Below are positions 44,332 to 54,190 of a DNA stretch of 64,000 bases, piece by piece (within the stretch, counting starts at the first letter, position 1; each line of letters begins with the position of its first letter). The translations under genes were made by a program, and so were the position numbers. The DNA lies in assembly GCA_016290415.1 (NCBI GenBank), contig JAEETP010000006.1, forward strand, positions 1 to 64,000, given 5' to 3'. The notes beneath the pieces are model-generated. The model searched no databases. It saw nothing but the letters and a program-made list of their open reading frames with translations, and was not told where the DNA came from. This stretch comes from Bacteroidales bacterium (GTDB taxonomy: Bacteria; Bacteroidota; Bacteroidia; Bacteroidales; UBA932).

Positions 44332-46221
44332 TTAGTCAGCGTAAACGTAGACGTCTTTAATCATACTTACGCAGTTACCACCTGCACTGGATTCATAGAA
44401 ACGGAACCAGTTGATTTTGCTAAGATCGATGTCTCCGCCAGTAGAGCTGCCGTCCTTGAAGTCAAGGATAATGTCGTTCCATCCGCTGTGGCAGCCGCTG
44501 ATGAAACTGTTGTTCCAGCTGAGTTCCTGACTGTCAGCCCTGCCTGAACTGCAAAGTTCGACCTGGCCTGCAGTGGACCCTGCCAAGGCAGCAATATCGC
44601 TTATGTACCATTTGAAGTGCAGATGACCGTTTTCTTTAGTGGCGCCGCTGTTTGTTTCTTCAGGGACGAAATAGAAGTTGAGAGCATTTGCAACAGAGCT
44701 CTCACTTACCCAGGCGGTGAAAGTCTGCTCAAAAGGATTCCAGTTGCAAGCACCACCGATGGTAAGATTCTGGAATTGCTCAAAGGTAGGAGTAAGCAGG
44801 ATTTTCTTATCTGCAGCGGGAGCCTCGTAGTCTTCGTAAACCACGATGTTGTCGATACCGTAAGTGTAAGTGTCGTAGAGAGCTGCAGGGCCGTTCATAT
44901 AAATACGGAACCAAATGATCTTTGAGAGATTCAGGGGATTCGGGTCGTCACCGTAGATCTGTGCATCCTTGAACTTGAGATCAATGAGATTCCAGCCGTC
45001 ATTGAGGTTCTTGAGTACATTCTTGGTCTCCCAGAAGATACCCTTGTTGCCACCGATGCTGCTGAGCTCAACGCGGCCGCCGTTAATGCGGTTCCTTTTG
45101 GTGAGTTTCTCTGCATTGTTGCCGTCTTCCCTTGGCTCAATATAGAACCAGAAAGAGAGATGTCCGCGGTTGAAAGAAGAGATGCCGGCATTAACAGGTG
45201 CAGAGGATTTGTTGATCACAATCATCTCGGCCTGTTTGATGGTGGTGGATTTATACCAGCCGGTTCCCTCTTTGGGGTCGGTAGTAATGATTTCCCTGGT
45301 CCTGTTTGCATCTGCGCCCTTGGCAAAGAAGTCCAGGGCGTTGCAGCCTTCGAACAGAACGTCTTCGCTCTTTGTGGGCTCTTCAAATGCAGGAAGATTG
45401 TCGGTTCGTACATATATCTTCACGGGTGCGGTTTCAGTGTCGGTTCTCTTGGATACGGAGATAGCCACGTTGCCCCTTGCAAGGCCTCTTACAATACCAT
45501 TGTCGCTCACGCTTACAGCCTCGGGATCTGCACTCTCAAACTTAAGGCTGCTGATCAGTGCATCTTCGGGTACGAGAGTGATGTATTCCTTGAGATCAAG
45601 AGACTTGCCGGTAGGTACAAACACCAGAAGTCCTCGGGTCTTGTTTCCATTTATGGTAAAGGATTCAAGGGCAGAGCCCAGTCTGATGGAGGTATCACCA
45701 ACTTTCAGGAATACACCGTCTTCGTTCTCAACAATTTCGCACTCGCTGCCGCTCTTTTCGCCGCAATTAATCCAATTGCTGCCGTCAAAGCTGTAATACC
45801 AGGCGTTCTCTTCAAACTTGAACTCAGGCACCTTTGCAGATGCGGGTACAGAATTGCCATCGGCATCTTTAACTGTCTTGCCGTTGATGACCCAAACCAG
45901 GTCGTCGCCCTCTTTGGCAACGCCAATGGTGGGAGAGGTACCGTCTGCGCCGTTTTTGATGGTGGCGTGCTTGCCGTCAGTAAAGTTGATGACATAACCA
46001 CCGTCGATATTGTCCACGCTCTCTACGTAAACCTTGTCTTTGATCTGGTTCACGATAGTGTTGACGCTGTTGGCTGTCTGGGTGGTTGTGCTAAGTTCGC
46101 TCTCGACTTTTTTAAGGCGTGAGTCAAGATCTTCCAATTTGCCATAAACATCACCGATGTCCATACAAGAGGCGCATAGCAGCGCCACAACTGCGATAAG
46201 AAGTAACGATACTTTTTTCAT
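44332..46221 (-). CDS. DUF4988-type surface lipoprotein with two beta modules
   Basis: 629 residues; SPII signal (LCASC, Cys19), then a short coiled coil (YGKLEDLDSRLKKVESELS) followed by DUF4988-like beta repeats (GGYVINFTDGKHATIKNG; WVINGKTVKDADG). A Big2-like stretch at about 200-275 leads to two copies of the locus-specific module: one with HLSFWFYIEP, GWNLIDLKFKD and IDNIVVYEDYE, one with HLHFKWYISD, GQVELCSSG and NWFRFYESS. It lies between two Big2 lipoproteins in the SusCD operon. The coiled coil may trimerise the protein at the surface. Confidence 0.8.
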   Translation of the reverse strand: MKKVSLLLIAVVALLCASCMDIGDVYGKLEDLDSRLKKVESELSTTTQTANSVNTIVNQIKDKVYVESVDNIDGGYVINFTDGKHATIKNGADGTSPTIGVAKEGDDLVWVINGKTVKDADGNSVPASAKVPEFKFEENAWYYSFDGSNWINCGEKSGSECEIVENEDGVFLKVGDTSIRLGSALESFTINGNKTRGLLVFVPTGKSLDLKEYITLVPEDALISSLKFESADPEAVSVSDNGIVRGLARGNVAISVSKRTDTETAPVKIYVRTDNLPAFEEPTKSEDVLFEGCNALDFFAKGADANRTREIITTDPKEGTGWYKSTTIKQAEMIVINKSSAPVNAGISSFNRGHLSFWFYIEPREDGNNAEKLTKRNRINGGRVELSSIGGNKGIFWETKNVLKNLNDGWNLIDLKFKDAQIYGDDPNPLNLSKIIWFRIYMNGPAALYDTYTYGIDNIVVYEDYEAPAADKKILLTPTFEQFQNLTIGGACNWNPFEQTFTAWVSESSVANALNFYFVPEETNSGATKENGHLHFKWYISDIAALAGSTAGQVELCSSGRADSQELSWNNSFISGCHSGWNDIILDFKDGSSTGGDIDLSKINWFRFYESSAGGNCVSMIKDVYVYAD

Positions 46222-46248
46222 AACAATAATTATTAATTAGAGTTAGTA

Positions 46249-47427
46249 TTAGTTGGTCTGTTTAAAGCCGATGGCGTCTATGCCATAGGTGTATTCGTAG
46301 CTGCCGGCCGGTCCGTCAAAGTAAATGCGGAAATAGTTGGCGCCTTTGGGATTGAAAGGTTTGTCGGGAGTCATTTCTTTGGCATCCGAGAACCTGAGCT
46401 GGATATAGTTCCAGCCGTCGCTGACCACATCGGCCAGGCAAGTCTTTGAACTCCAGTACAGGCATTGCTGGCCGGGGCCGCCGCTCTGGCTGAGTTCTAT
46501 GCGGCCGGTGGCTACGGTATTGCGGCTGAGACTTGCGGCATCGTTGATATAGAACCAGAATACGAGATATCCCTTGGAGTAGTCGGTAATCTTGGTATCC
46601 ATCGAGTTGCCTACACGGCTTATAATGAAGATCTGGTTGTCAGAGTTAGTGGTGCGCTCTATATAACCGCTGCCCTCCATCCGGCCTTGGGTCTCAACGC
46701 TGGCACCTTGGGTATGTGTGAAGTAGGTAAGGTTGTCGCAGTTGTGGAACATTAACAGGTCGGGATCTGCCGGCGGGTCTTCGCCCGGATCGTCAGGGTC
46801 GTCGGGCGTATCGGGAGTGGTGCTGCCAGGCACTACGATAGTTATGCTGGCCGCAGCACCGCCGCCGTCGGCCGCTGTTGCGGTGATGATGGCGGTGCCG
46901 CTAGACATAGCCCTTACCACACCGCTGCCGGTGACCACGGCAACTGAATTGTCGCTGCTGCTCCAGGTGATTCCGGGGTCGGTGACATTGGCAGGGGCGG
47001 TTGTCGTGAACGGCGCCAGTTCCAGCGTCTTGCCTTTTTCCAATTCATATGCCCCGCCCAGTGTGATGGATATGGAAGACATATAAACTCTGCGTGGCAG
47101 AACGGTCACGACGCAGGTGTCTGTGGCGAACGGGTTCACCACGCTTGTGGCTGTCACCCTCACTTCTCCCTCGCTAACGCCTGTAACAGTGCCTACGACA
47201 GAGATCGTGGCTATGGATTCGTCCAGGGACGTCCAGGTTACGACCGAAGAAGATCCGGCTGGAGAGAAACTGACGCTCAAAGGGTAGGTTTCGTCAACGC
47301 GTACGCTGCAGGTGTGGTTGTCCATCTGCAATTCCCTCACCAGTAGGGAGGGGATGTCAAACTTCTGCTGACCGCAGCCTGTCAGGCCCATCGCCAGGAT
47401 AGAAAGTATGTAAAGATATCGTTTCAT
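46249..47427 (-). CDS. Big2-domain surface lipoprotein with one beta module
   Basis: I place the start at ATG 47427, which overlaps the preceding stop as TAATG, giving 392 residues with an SPII signal (LTGC, Cys18). Two Big2 domains (about 32-110 and 115-195) are followed by a short Asp/Pro-rich linker and one copy of the locus-specific module (YLVFWFYIND, GRIELSQSG, GWNYIQLRFSD, YFRIYFDG, YTYGIDAIGF). It is translationally coupled to the GxGYxYP gene and likely a surface glycan-binding protein. Confidence 0.8.
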   Translation of the reverse strand: MKRYLYILSILAMGLTGCGQQKFDIPSLLVRELQMDNHTCSVRVDETYPLSVSFSPAGSSSVVTWTSLDESIATISVVGTVTGVSEGEVRVTATSVVNPFATDTCVVTVLPRRVYMSSISITLGGAYELEKGKTLELAPFTTTAPANVTDPGITWSSSDNSVAVVTGSGVVRAMSSGTAIITATAADGGGAAASITIVVPGSTTPDTPDDPDDPGEDPPADPDLLMFHNCDNLTYFTHTQGASVETQGRMEGSGYIERTTNSDNQIFIISRVGNSMDTKITDYSKGYLVFWFYINDAASLSRNTVATGRIELSQSGGPGQQCLYWSSKTCLADVVSDGWNYIQLRFSDAKEMTPDKPFNPKGANYFRIYFDGPAGSYEYTYGIDAIGFKQTN

Positions 47428-49295
47428 TACTCTTCCAGATAGCATCTCAATAATTCAAAAAATTCGGGGCCTGAAGTCCAAACAATTTCGGGATTGTGCT
47501 TCTTCAGGTCTTCATATACGTTCACATACCAGGACGGGGTCTTCAATACGGCCCTGAACCAATAGAACGGACAGTCTGTATGATTCTTGGTATTGGTGCG
47601 TATGACTTCGGCGGCATCGGACGACCTTTCTGCTCCGGCGCTTGGGCCGCACTTTAGTATCGGCATATTGTCCACCAAAAGGCTCTGCGCGGGTGTCCTC
47701 TGAGGCACGATTCCGTTGGGGCTGAAGGTGGCGTAGGCTTTGAATCCGTCATTTGACATCATCTTGGCATTGCCGTCTATGATGAAACCGCTCACGGTGA
47801 TGTCGAATTTCTCGTACCAGGGTTTGCAGTGGGCCGCCCACTGGGCCATTCCGGAGGGGAGGCCGCTGATGGTGCGCGGGGTCTCTAGGCTGCCGGGATT
47901 AAGATAGCCCGCTCCGTTGTCGCCGGCTGCGAAATAGTCGTTTTCGGTGGCGTTGGTCCACATATAGTGCATAGCCTGCGGTGCGCGCCGTGCCAGGATG
48001 GGGGAGACGCTCCACATCATAGGGACTTTGCCCCTCTGGGTGTCATCCCAAATCCCGGGAGTAGTCTGGTAAATCCAGGCGGCGGCATCGTAGTCGCCCA
48101 CATACAGCAGCACATAGCGTTTGCTTCTGTCCAGTTTTCCGTTGGGCAGAAGGTAACCTTTGGCCTTGAGTTCATCGCGAGTCACCCACTTCTGGGTGTA
48201 TTTCTCCTGCAGGGGAAAGTGCTGCCAGAAAGAGGCGTTGGCCAGGGCGCCGTAGTTGGCGGCGTCGGCATCGTGAAAGGCGTTGTATTCACCGATTATC
48301 TCGGCAAATTTCCACTCGGTTTCGGTCGGTTTGTGGCGCCCGCCTATCTGACGGCTGTCGGTGTATTTGAACGGCCAGGCAGGGAAGCCGCCTATATGGC
48401 AGAAAATGTCGCCGTTATTGTTGTGACGGTAGATTTCCAGCAGCATCTTTTTCATAGTCACGTAGTCACCACCCACGCTTCCCTGAGGGTCATCCGTGGC
48501 AATCTCGTCGTGCCAGGGCGAGAGGTCGAAGAAGAAGGCCTTTTTGCCCACGAAATAGTCGTGGTTGCTGAGCTGATGATGGTTCTTTGCCGCAGAGCCG
48601 GGGCTGTTCATCCAGAACTGGTCTATGTAATAAGCGGCATACTCGGTGTTGCATTTGCCCGCTGCCAGGTAGTTCTCTATGGCCCAGTTGTAGACGTCGG
48701 TCTTGGACTTGAACATAGATGTCCCGTCCTGGTTCACGAGCCAAACCTTCACGGGGTAGTCGCGGGCCATAAAGCGGGTGTAGAAACTGCCGGGAGTAGG
48801 GTCATATCGCACTGCCACCAGATTCTCCACGCCGGCTATAGTAGAAGCCAGGCAGCTTGTGGCAGGCACCTTGGGGTCATAGACCACCAGACCTTCTATT
48901 TTGTCGCGCAGCATTTCACAAGCCTTTAGCGGGTCGTAAACGGTGACTCTCTGCCGTCCGGCAAGCCACTGGCCAGGGGCGCTGTAGATATTCCACCAGT
49001 ATTCATCGGCATTGCCCCATTCATTCTCTACATAATCAAGATAGAGGATGGGCCCTTCGCGGTTTACAATTCCTTGCAAGGTGGCTGCGATGTGTACGGA
49101 ATCCCACACTTTTTTCACGGCCGTTGAGTCACTGTAGCTCACCGAATTAAGGCGGGTCAAATCCAGCCAGAGCACCGCTCCCTCGGGAAGTTCGGGCAGG
49201 TTGGAGTCCGGTATAGTATATTCCGGTTTGCAGGAAGCGATTGTGGGCAGGGCAATGAGCGCTGCCAAAACCAATGATTTAATTCCAGCCTTCAT
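47427..49295 (-). CDS. GxGYxYP-family putative glycoside hydrolase, full length
   Basis: 622 residues; SPII signal (TIASC, Cys22). The N-terminal GxGYxY_N-like domain (DSVHIAATLQGIVNREGPILYLDY) is followed by the central domain with the diagnostic GAGYLNPG at about residue 455, then FIIDGNAKMMSNDGF. The family is found next to SusCD pairs; the fold is thought to resemble glycoside hydrolases but no activity is assigned. Its start overlaps the SusD end by 17 bp. It is the only candidate enzyme in this operon and so a candidate to set its substrate. Confidence 0.85.
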   Translation of the reverse strand: MKAGIKSLVLAALIALPTIASCKPEYTIPDSNLPELPEGAVLWLDLTRLNSVSYSDSTAVKKVWDSVHIAATLQGIVNREGPILYLDYVENEWGNADEYWWNIYSAPGQWLAGRQRVTVYDPLKACEMLRDKIEGLVVYDPKVPATSCLASTIAGVENLVAVRYDPTPGSFYTRFMARDYPVKVWLVNQDGTSMFKSKTDVYNWAIENYLAAGKCNTEYAAYYIDQFWMNSPGSAAKNHHQLSNHDYFVGKKAFFFDLSPWHDEIATDDPQGSVGGDYVTMKKMLLEIYRHNNNGDIFCHIGGFPAWPFKYTDSRQIGGRHKPTETEWKFAEIIGEYNAFHDADAANYGALANASFWQHFPLQEKYTQKWVTRDELKAKGYLLPNGKLDRSKRYVLLYVGDYDAAAWIYQTTPGIWDDTQRGKVPMMWSVSPILARRAPQAMHYMWTNATENDYFAAGDNGAGYLNPGSLETPRTISGLPSGMAQWAAHCKPWYEKFDITVSGFIIDGNAKMMSNDGFKAYATFSPNGIVPQRTPAQSLLVDNMPILKCGPSAGAERSSDAAEVIRTNTKNHTDCPFYWFRAVLKTPSWYVNVYEDLKKHNPEIVWTSGPEFFELLRCYLEE

Positions 49296-51057
49296 TTTGT
49301 TCTATCTTAACGTCTTTATTGGTATCGATAACCGTCTGAGGAATAGGCCACAGCCCAAAATTCTTCATAGTGCCGCTGCGGGGAAAATCCCAGTAGGAAT
49401 ACTCCCTGATGCGCTCGGATGCTAGGGTGCCGCCCATACGCAGCAGGGTGCACCAGCGGTTTTCTTCATATATAAGTTCGCGGGCGCGCTCGTCCAGAAT
49501 AAGTTCTACAGTCATATCTTCTGCCGTAACCATATACCTGGCCTTGGCGCGGCTGCGCACCGCATTTATGTCGGCCGCTCCGCCCTCTTTGTCACCGGCG
49601 CGCATTTTGGCTTCGGCCCTTACAAGATATGTCTCTGCCAGGCGGATGACATAGTCGTCGCGGTAGAGGTTGCTCTTGTTGCCACCCGCATCATCGTCGG
49701 GGTAGATATCGCTGCTGACCTTGCAGGAGATGGGGAAGGCTTGCGTATATGCAGCCTGTTTTGTGCTGGAGTCGGCCCCGTCGTGATAAAGCACGCTCCA
49801 GGGGATGACCTTGCCGTAGTATGCGCTGCCGGGCACGTTGCCAAGGAAAGTGCGCCGGTTGCAGGTTTCGCTGTTGCGGATGTCACCGTCGCCCCATTTG
49901 CCTGCCCAGATTTGGTCGCGGGCGTAGTCGGTGGGGCATACCCAGGTCACGCCGCGGCCGCCGGTATCCTCCATAGTGCCGTCCAGTATGCCGGGGAGGG
50001 ACTCCCTGATACTCGGGGCAAAGCAGCGCGAATATGCCAGTCTGGAGGTGCGGTCGCCTGCTATCCAGGCATCGAGGCTGGTATTTATGGTCCAGATGGC
50101 CTCACGGTTGCCGTCGTTGTAGGCCACGTTTCCGGTTTGGAACATATCCCAGAAAACATTGCCCTCCAGTATCACACCGGCGCTGGCGTATGTGTGGTTC
50201 GGGGTTTTCTGCTTCGGGATATTGGCATAGTAAAACGTGGGACCTTCTGTCATACGCGTGCCAAAGCGGTTCCGCATAAGCGAATAAGTTCCGCCGTCAA
50301 TCACGTCCGATGCGTATTCCACAGATTTCTGATAAGAGGCGCGCGCCTCTTCGCCGCGGCCCTCCTCTTCCAGCGCGATGCCCATATCCAGATGCAGCTG
50401 GGCAAGGATATGCTGAGCAGCGCCGCGCACCAGTCTGCCCTTCACGGGGCTGGTCACGGGGAAATCTTCCAGGCGGTCCTTGAGCTCGTCAATGGCGTAT
50501 TGATAAGTCTCAACCCTCGTAGAGCGCTCAAAGTCGAAGCGCGGCTCGGTGCAGAGATTTTCCACTATAAATACACCGCCAAAGCATTCTGCCAGGTTCA
50601 TATAGGCGTATGCACGGAAGAAATGGGCCTGTGCCAGGGCGTATAGCCTGTTGGCCTCCGAGTCCCAGGTGATCTGGGGCAGGTCGGCCGCATAAATCGC
50701 CATATTGGCATAAGAGATCATCTTGTACCAATAGTTGAAGATGAATTTGAAGACGCTGTGTTCGGGGTTGATGTTTGCGTAGTCGTTGAACTGATATGAG
50801 TGGCGGACGGTGGTCACGTCGTACATATCGGTGCCGTTGCACATACGGAAGACAAAGTATTCCCGGCCTTCGTTTCGCATAGACTTGATATCGCGGATAG
50901 AAGAGTAGCAGGTCAGCAGGGTCTGGTCCACCTGGTCCTGGGTAGAGAAGGCGTTGTCGGGAGTATAGAGATATTTTGGATTCTCCGTCAGGAAGGCGTC
51001 GTCGTTGCAGGATGCCAGTATAAGGGCTATCGCAATAAATGATAAAATCTTCTTCAT
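49279..51057 (-). CDS. SusD-family lipoprotein (third SusCD pair)
   Basis: 592 residues with lipobox LASC (Cys17). SusD signatures: HFFRAYAYMNLAECFGGVFIV near the N-terminus, VIRLAETYLVRAEAKMRAG, and the C-terminal DERARELIYEENRWCTLLRMG. It follows its SusC by 4 bp. Confidence 0.93.
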   Translation of the reverse strand: MKKILSFIAIALILASCNDDAFLTENPKYLYTPDNAFSTQDQVDQTLLTCYSSIRDIKSMRNEGREYFVFRMCNGTDMYDVTTVRHSYQFNDYANINPEHSVFKFIFNYWYKMISYANMAIYAADLPQITWDSEANRLYALAQAHFFRAYAYMNLAECFGGVFIVENLCTEPRFDFERSTRVETYQYAIDELKDRLEDFPVTSPVKGRLVRGAAQHILAQLHLDMGIALEEEGRGEEARASYQKSVEYASDVIDGGTYSLMRNRFGTRMTEGPTFYYANIPKQKTPNHTYASAGVILEGNVFWDMFQTGNVAYNDGNREAIWTINTSLDAWIAGDRTSRLAYSRCFAPSIRESLPGILDGTMEDTGGRGVTWVCPTDYARDQIWAGKWGDGDIRNSETCNRRTFLGNVPGSAYYGKVIPWSVLYHDGADSSTKQAAYTQAFPISCKVSSDIYPDDDAGGNKSNLYRDDYVIRLAETYLVRAEAKMRAGDKEGGAADINAVRSRAKARYMVTAEDMTVELILDERARELIYEENRWCTLLRMGGTLASERIREYSYWDFPRSGTMKNFGLWPIPQTVIDTNKDVKIEQNEGWN

Positions 51058-51061
51058 AGCG

Positions 51062-54000
51062 CTAGAAACTTAAACTTACACCCGCGGTCACACTCTTGGA
51101 TACGGGCATTGTTGATGAAAGTACGCTGCTCCCGGTCTCGGGGTCGTCGCCAACCCAGCGGGTGAATGTCAACAGGTTCTTGCCGGAGATGAACACCTTG
51201 AGGTTGTTCATATGCCAGCGCTCCATAAGGCTCTGTTTGAAAGTGTAGGAGAGGGTCACATCCTGCAGCCTGACGAATGTGCGGTCCTGAAGACCTTTGA
51301 AACGGCCGTCGGTAGAGAAGGTGGCAGAAGGATAAACGTTGCTGGGGTTGTCTTCGGTCCACCAGGGAATGTCTATCAGGTTTGCCGTGGCATAGCCGGT
51401 GATGTTGGACACGCGGAATGCGTTCTGATTCTCGCGCAGGTAGCGGTTTGCACCGCCGAAGATGCCCGCTATCATTGCGTATAGTTCAAACTGCTTGTAG
51501 CTGATGGTGTTGCTCAGGTTCAGGCGGAAGTTGGGGGAGGTATAACCCAGAATCACGCGGTCGTCTGCATTTATCTGGTCATCTCGGTTCATATCCACAT
51601 ATTTCGGGTAGCCCGGCACGCCGCCGTAAACACCGATATAGTCCACGTCGTCAACCTGCACGATGCCGTCTTCAACATAGCCGTAGATTGCGCCCAGACT
51701 CTTGCCTATGAAGCGGCTGTTGGAGATGTCGTCGTCTTCGCGGCCGTCTCCGTCAAGGTCTTCATAGTAGAGGTGCACCAGTTTATTGCGGTTAAGCCAG
51801 AAAGTCAGGCCGCTGGTCCACTGGAAATCGCGGGTGCGGATATTCACGGAATGGAGGGTCGCCTCTATACCGAAGTTGTCCACCTGTCCCATAGTGGATT
51901 TTACCGTCTCGAAACCGGTCATAGAGGGGATGGTGCGGTCGAATATCTGGTCTTTTGTCTGCGAGTAGTAGGTCTCGAGATCCACGTCCAGGCGTCCTTC
52001 AAACAGATTGGCCTCAACGCCCAAATTGTATGCGGTGGTTGCTTCCCAGCCAAGATTGTCGTTGCCCAGCGAGCTGATGGCCATACCGTAAAGAATCTCG
52101 CTGGTGTTCCATTCGTAGCGGATGCCGCTGTCCTGACCGTTGATGACCTTGGACAGGGTGCTGTAGGCGGCCAGGGTCTGGTTGCCGTTGACACCTCCGG
52201 AGGCCTTGATTTTGAGGTCGGTGACCACGCGTTTCAGTTCGGGTGTCCAGAAAGCCTCTTTGGAGGGGGTCCAGGCCACGCCAAGCGACCAGAAATTACC
52301 CCATTTCTTGTTTGTCCCGAACACCGAGGCGCCGTCGCGGCGGATACTTCCGGTGAAGGAATAGCGTCCGTCGTAATTATACAGCACGCGAGCCAGATAA
52401 CCGATGTTGGCCGTCTCCACGCCGTCTTCGCTGACCTTCTGCACTGTGGCTTTCCTGAGGCCGTTGATGCCCAGCGTAGTGTTGCCGTTGGCGTAGAAGT
52501 TGGATGCGGTCATCTGCTCCATAGTATATTCAGAGTAGTCGCGGGTTGCCACCAGAGTAGCGTCTATGTCGTGCTTGCCGAATGCGTGCGTATAGTTGAG
52601 GATGGCATCGAACAGGCGCGAATAGGTGTCTTCGTTCTTGCGCCAGCCGCTGGCAGAGGCCAGCAGTTTTCTGTATGTTTCCGCACTGTAGCGGCTATCG
52701 TCGTCGTAGCGGCCTTCCTGCACGGAATAGCGTTCGTTGCGGAAGTCGCTGGTGTTCTTCCTGGTGTCGGTATAAGAATAGTTGAGCCTTAGCGAGAGCC
52801 CCTCAACCCAGGGCGCCTTGAGCACGGCACTGGCCTGCAGGCGGTAGTTGTTGCGGATGTCCACATCCTGGCGCATACTCTTGTCTGCCTGCCAGAGAGG
52901 GTTTTGATAGCCGTCGGAGCTGGTTACCGGGTATTTCTCCAATTCTCTTGTATTATAGCGGTAGGGCGCACCGTAGGGGCTCAGGTAGTATGCAGTAAGA
53001 ATATTTGCGGCCACTCCGGAATAGTCCTGGCGGGTGAATGCTGCATCTACGCTGATATTGAGCCAGCTGGTGATGTCGGTAGAGAGTTTGCCCAGCAGGT
53101 TGAAACGGTTGAAGTCGTCACCTATTATAATGCCCTTGTTGTCGCTGAAGGAGGTAGAGAAGTAGTAATTGATGCCTTCTCCGGCTCCGCCCACAGAGAG
53201 CTGGTAGTCCTGTTTGCTGCCTATGCGGCTGCTGTAGTCCAGCCAGTCGGTGGTCTGTCCGGTCTGGTAATTGAGATACTCCTGGGGCGACATCCAACCA
53301 AGGTCAGTGCGGTTGTTGCGCGCCATAATTGCATCTACGTATGCCTGTCCGGTTTTCATCCTGGGCTTGTTGCCCCAGGTAGCGGCACCGTAAGAAGCGT
53401 TGAATGTTATGGTGGGTTTATGGCTGGCGCCTTTCTTGGTGGTTATCACAATCACGCCGTTGGCGCTTCGCGAACCGTAGGTTGCTGCACTGCTGGCATC
53501 CTTTAATATATCTATGGTGGCTATATCGGCCGGGTTGATGTCGTTAAGGCCGCCCATAAAGATAAGGCCGTCCAGCACAACCAGGGGAGAGGATGCTCCG
53601 GAGAAGTTTTTCTGGCCGCGAACCTGCACCGAGGGCTGACCTCCGGCAGTGTTGGTGGCGCCGATATCCAGACCCGAAACGTTACCCTTGAGAGACTCCA
53701 GGGCATTGCTGTTCACGGCCTGGGCAATTGGAGAATTCTCCAGCCTCACAGAAGCCACGCTGCCGGTATAGTCCTTGCGTTTGGCGGTACCGTAACCTAT
53801 GACTATGACTTCGTCCAGCATCTGCCGGTCCTCTTTCAGGGTGACGGAAATATTGTCACCCGGGCCGGCCTCAATCTGTTGGTCTTCATAGCCCAGCAGT
53901 GTCACCACAAGTGTAACCGTAGAATTGATACCTGCGATTGATGCCTTGCCGTCAAGGTCGCTGACGGCCGCATTGTCGGTTCCTTTGACACGGATCACCG

Positions 54001-54184
54001 CCCCCGGCAAGGGGCCGGCATCGTCAGAAATGGTGCAGGTTACGCTGCCGGTTTTTTGGGCTGCGGCGATCCGGGGAAACACCGCAGCAATCACAAAAAT
54101 TACCGTCAGCATCAGGGAGTAGTGTCTGATGCGTCTCACAACTAATAATGGGTAAATCGATTGACTATGTGTTATACATCTCAT
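51062..54184 (-). CDS. SusC-family TonB-dependent transporter (third SusCD pair)
   Basis: Up to 1040 residues. Three starts are possible: ATG 54184, GTG 54139 (RRIRH as basic n-region) and ATG 54112 (MLTVIF). The hydrophobic signal core is VIFVIAAVF, cleaved near AAA-Q. A carboxypeptidase-regulatory-like domain (SVTCTISDDAGPLPGAVIRV), a plug from VIVIGYGTAKRKDYTGS with PLVVLDGLIF, and a barrel ending AGVSLSF follow. A LacI-type 14-mer sits at 54155-54168, inside the longest frame, so the shorter starts should be weighed. Confidence 0.92.
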   Translation of the reverse strand: MRCITHSQSIYPLLVVRRIRHYSLMLTVIFVIAAVFPRIAAAQKTGSVTCTISDDAGPLPGAVIRVKGTDNAAVSDLDGKASIAGINSTVTLVVTLLGYEDQQIEAGPGDNISVTLKEDRQMLDEVIVIGYGTAKRKDYTGSVASVRLENSPIAQAVNSNALESLKGNVSGLDIGATNTAGGQPSVQVRGQKNFSGASSPLVVLDGLIFMGGLNDINPADIATIDILKDASSAATYGSRSANGVIVITTKKGASHKPTITFNASYGAATWGNKPRMKTGQAYVDAIMARNNRTDLGWMSPQEYLNYQTGQTTDWLDYSSRIGSKQDYQLSVGGAGEGINYYFSTSFSDNKGIIIGDDFNRFNLLGKLSTDITSWLNISVDAAFTRQDYSGVAANILTAYYLSPYGAPYRYNTRELEKYPVTSSDGYQNPLWQADKSMRQDVDIRNNYRLQASAVLKAPWVEGLSLRLNYSYTDTRKNTSDFRNERYSVQEGRYDDDSRYSAETYRKLLASASGWRKNEDTYSRLFDAILNYTHAFGKHDIDATLVATRDYSEYTMEQMTASNFYANGNTTLGINGLRKATVQKVSEDGVETANIGYLARVLYNYDGRYSFTGSIRRDGASVFGTNKKWGNFWSLGVAWTPSKEAFWTPELKRVVTDLKIKASGGVNGNQTLAAYSTLSKVINGQDSGIRYEWNTSEILYGMAISSLGNDNLGWEATTAYNLGVEANLFEGRLDVDLETYYSQTKDQIFDRTIPSMTGFETVKSTMGQVDNFGIEATLHSVNIRTRDFQWTSGLTFWLNRNKLVHLYYEDLDGDGREDDDISNSRFIGKSLGAIYGYVEDGIVQVDDVDYIGVYGGVPGYPKYVDMNRDDQINADDRVILGYTSPNFRLNLSNTISYKQFELYAMIAGIFGGANRYLRENQNAFRVSNITGYATANLIDIPWWTEDNPSNVYPSATFSTDGRFKGLQDRTFVRLQDVTLSYTFKQSLMERWHMNNLKVFISGKNLLTFTRWVGDDPETGSSVLSSTMPVSKSVTAGVSLSF
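54151..54168 (-). promoter_or_regulatory. LacI-type operator at the third SusCD operon
   Basis: On the minus strand ATAGTCAATCGATTTACC matches 13 of 14 bases of TTAGTCAATCGATT (54168-54155). It lies about 20-38 nt downstream of the expected transcription start and near the start codon, like the site at 38022. Confidence 0.68.
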
Positions 54185-54190
54185 TGTTAC

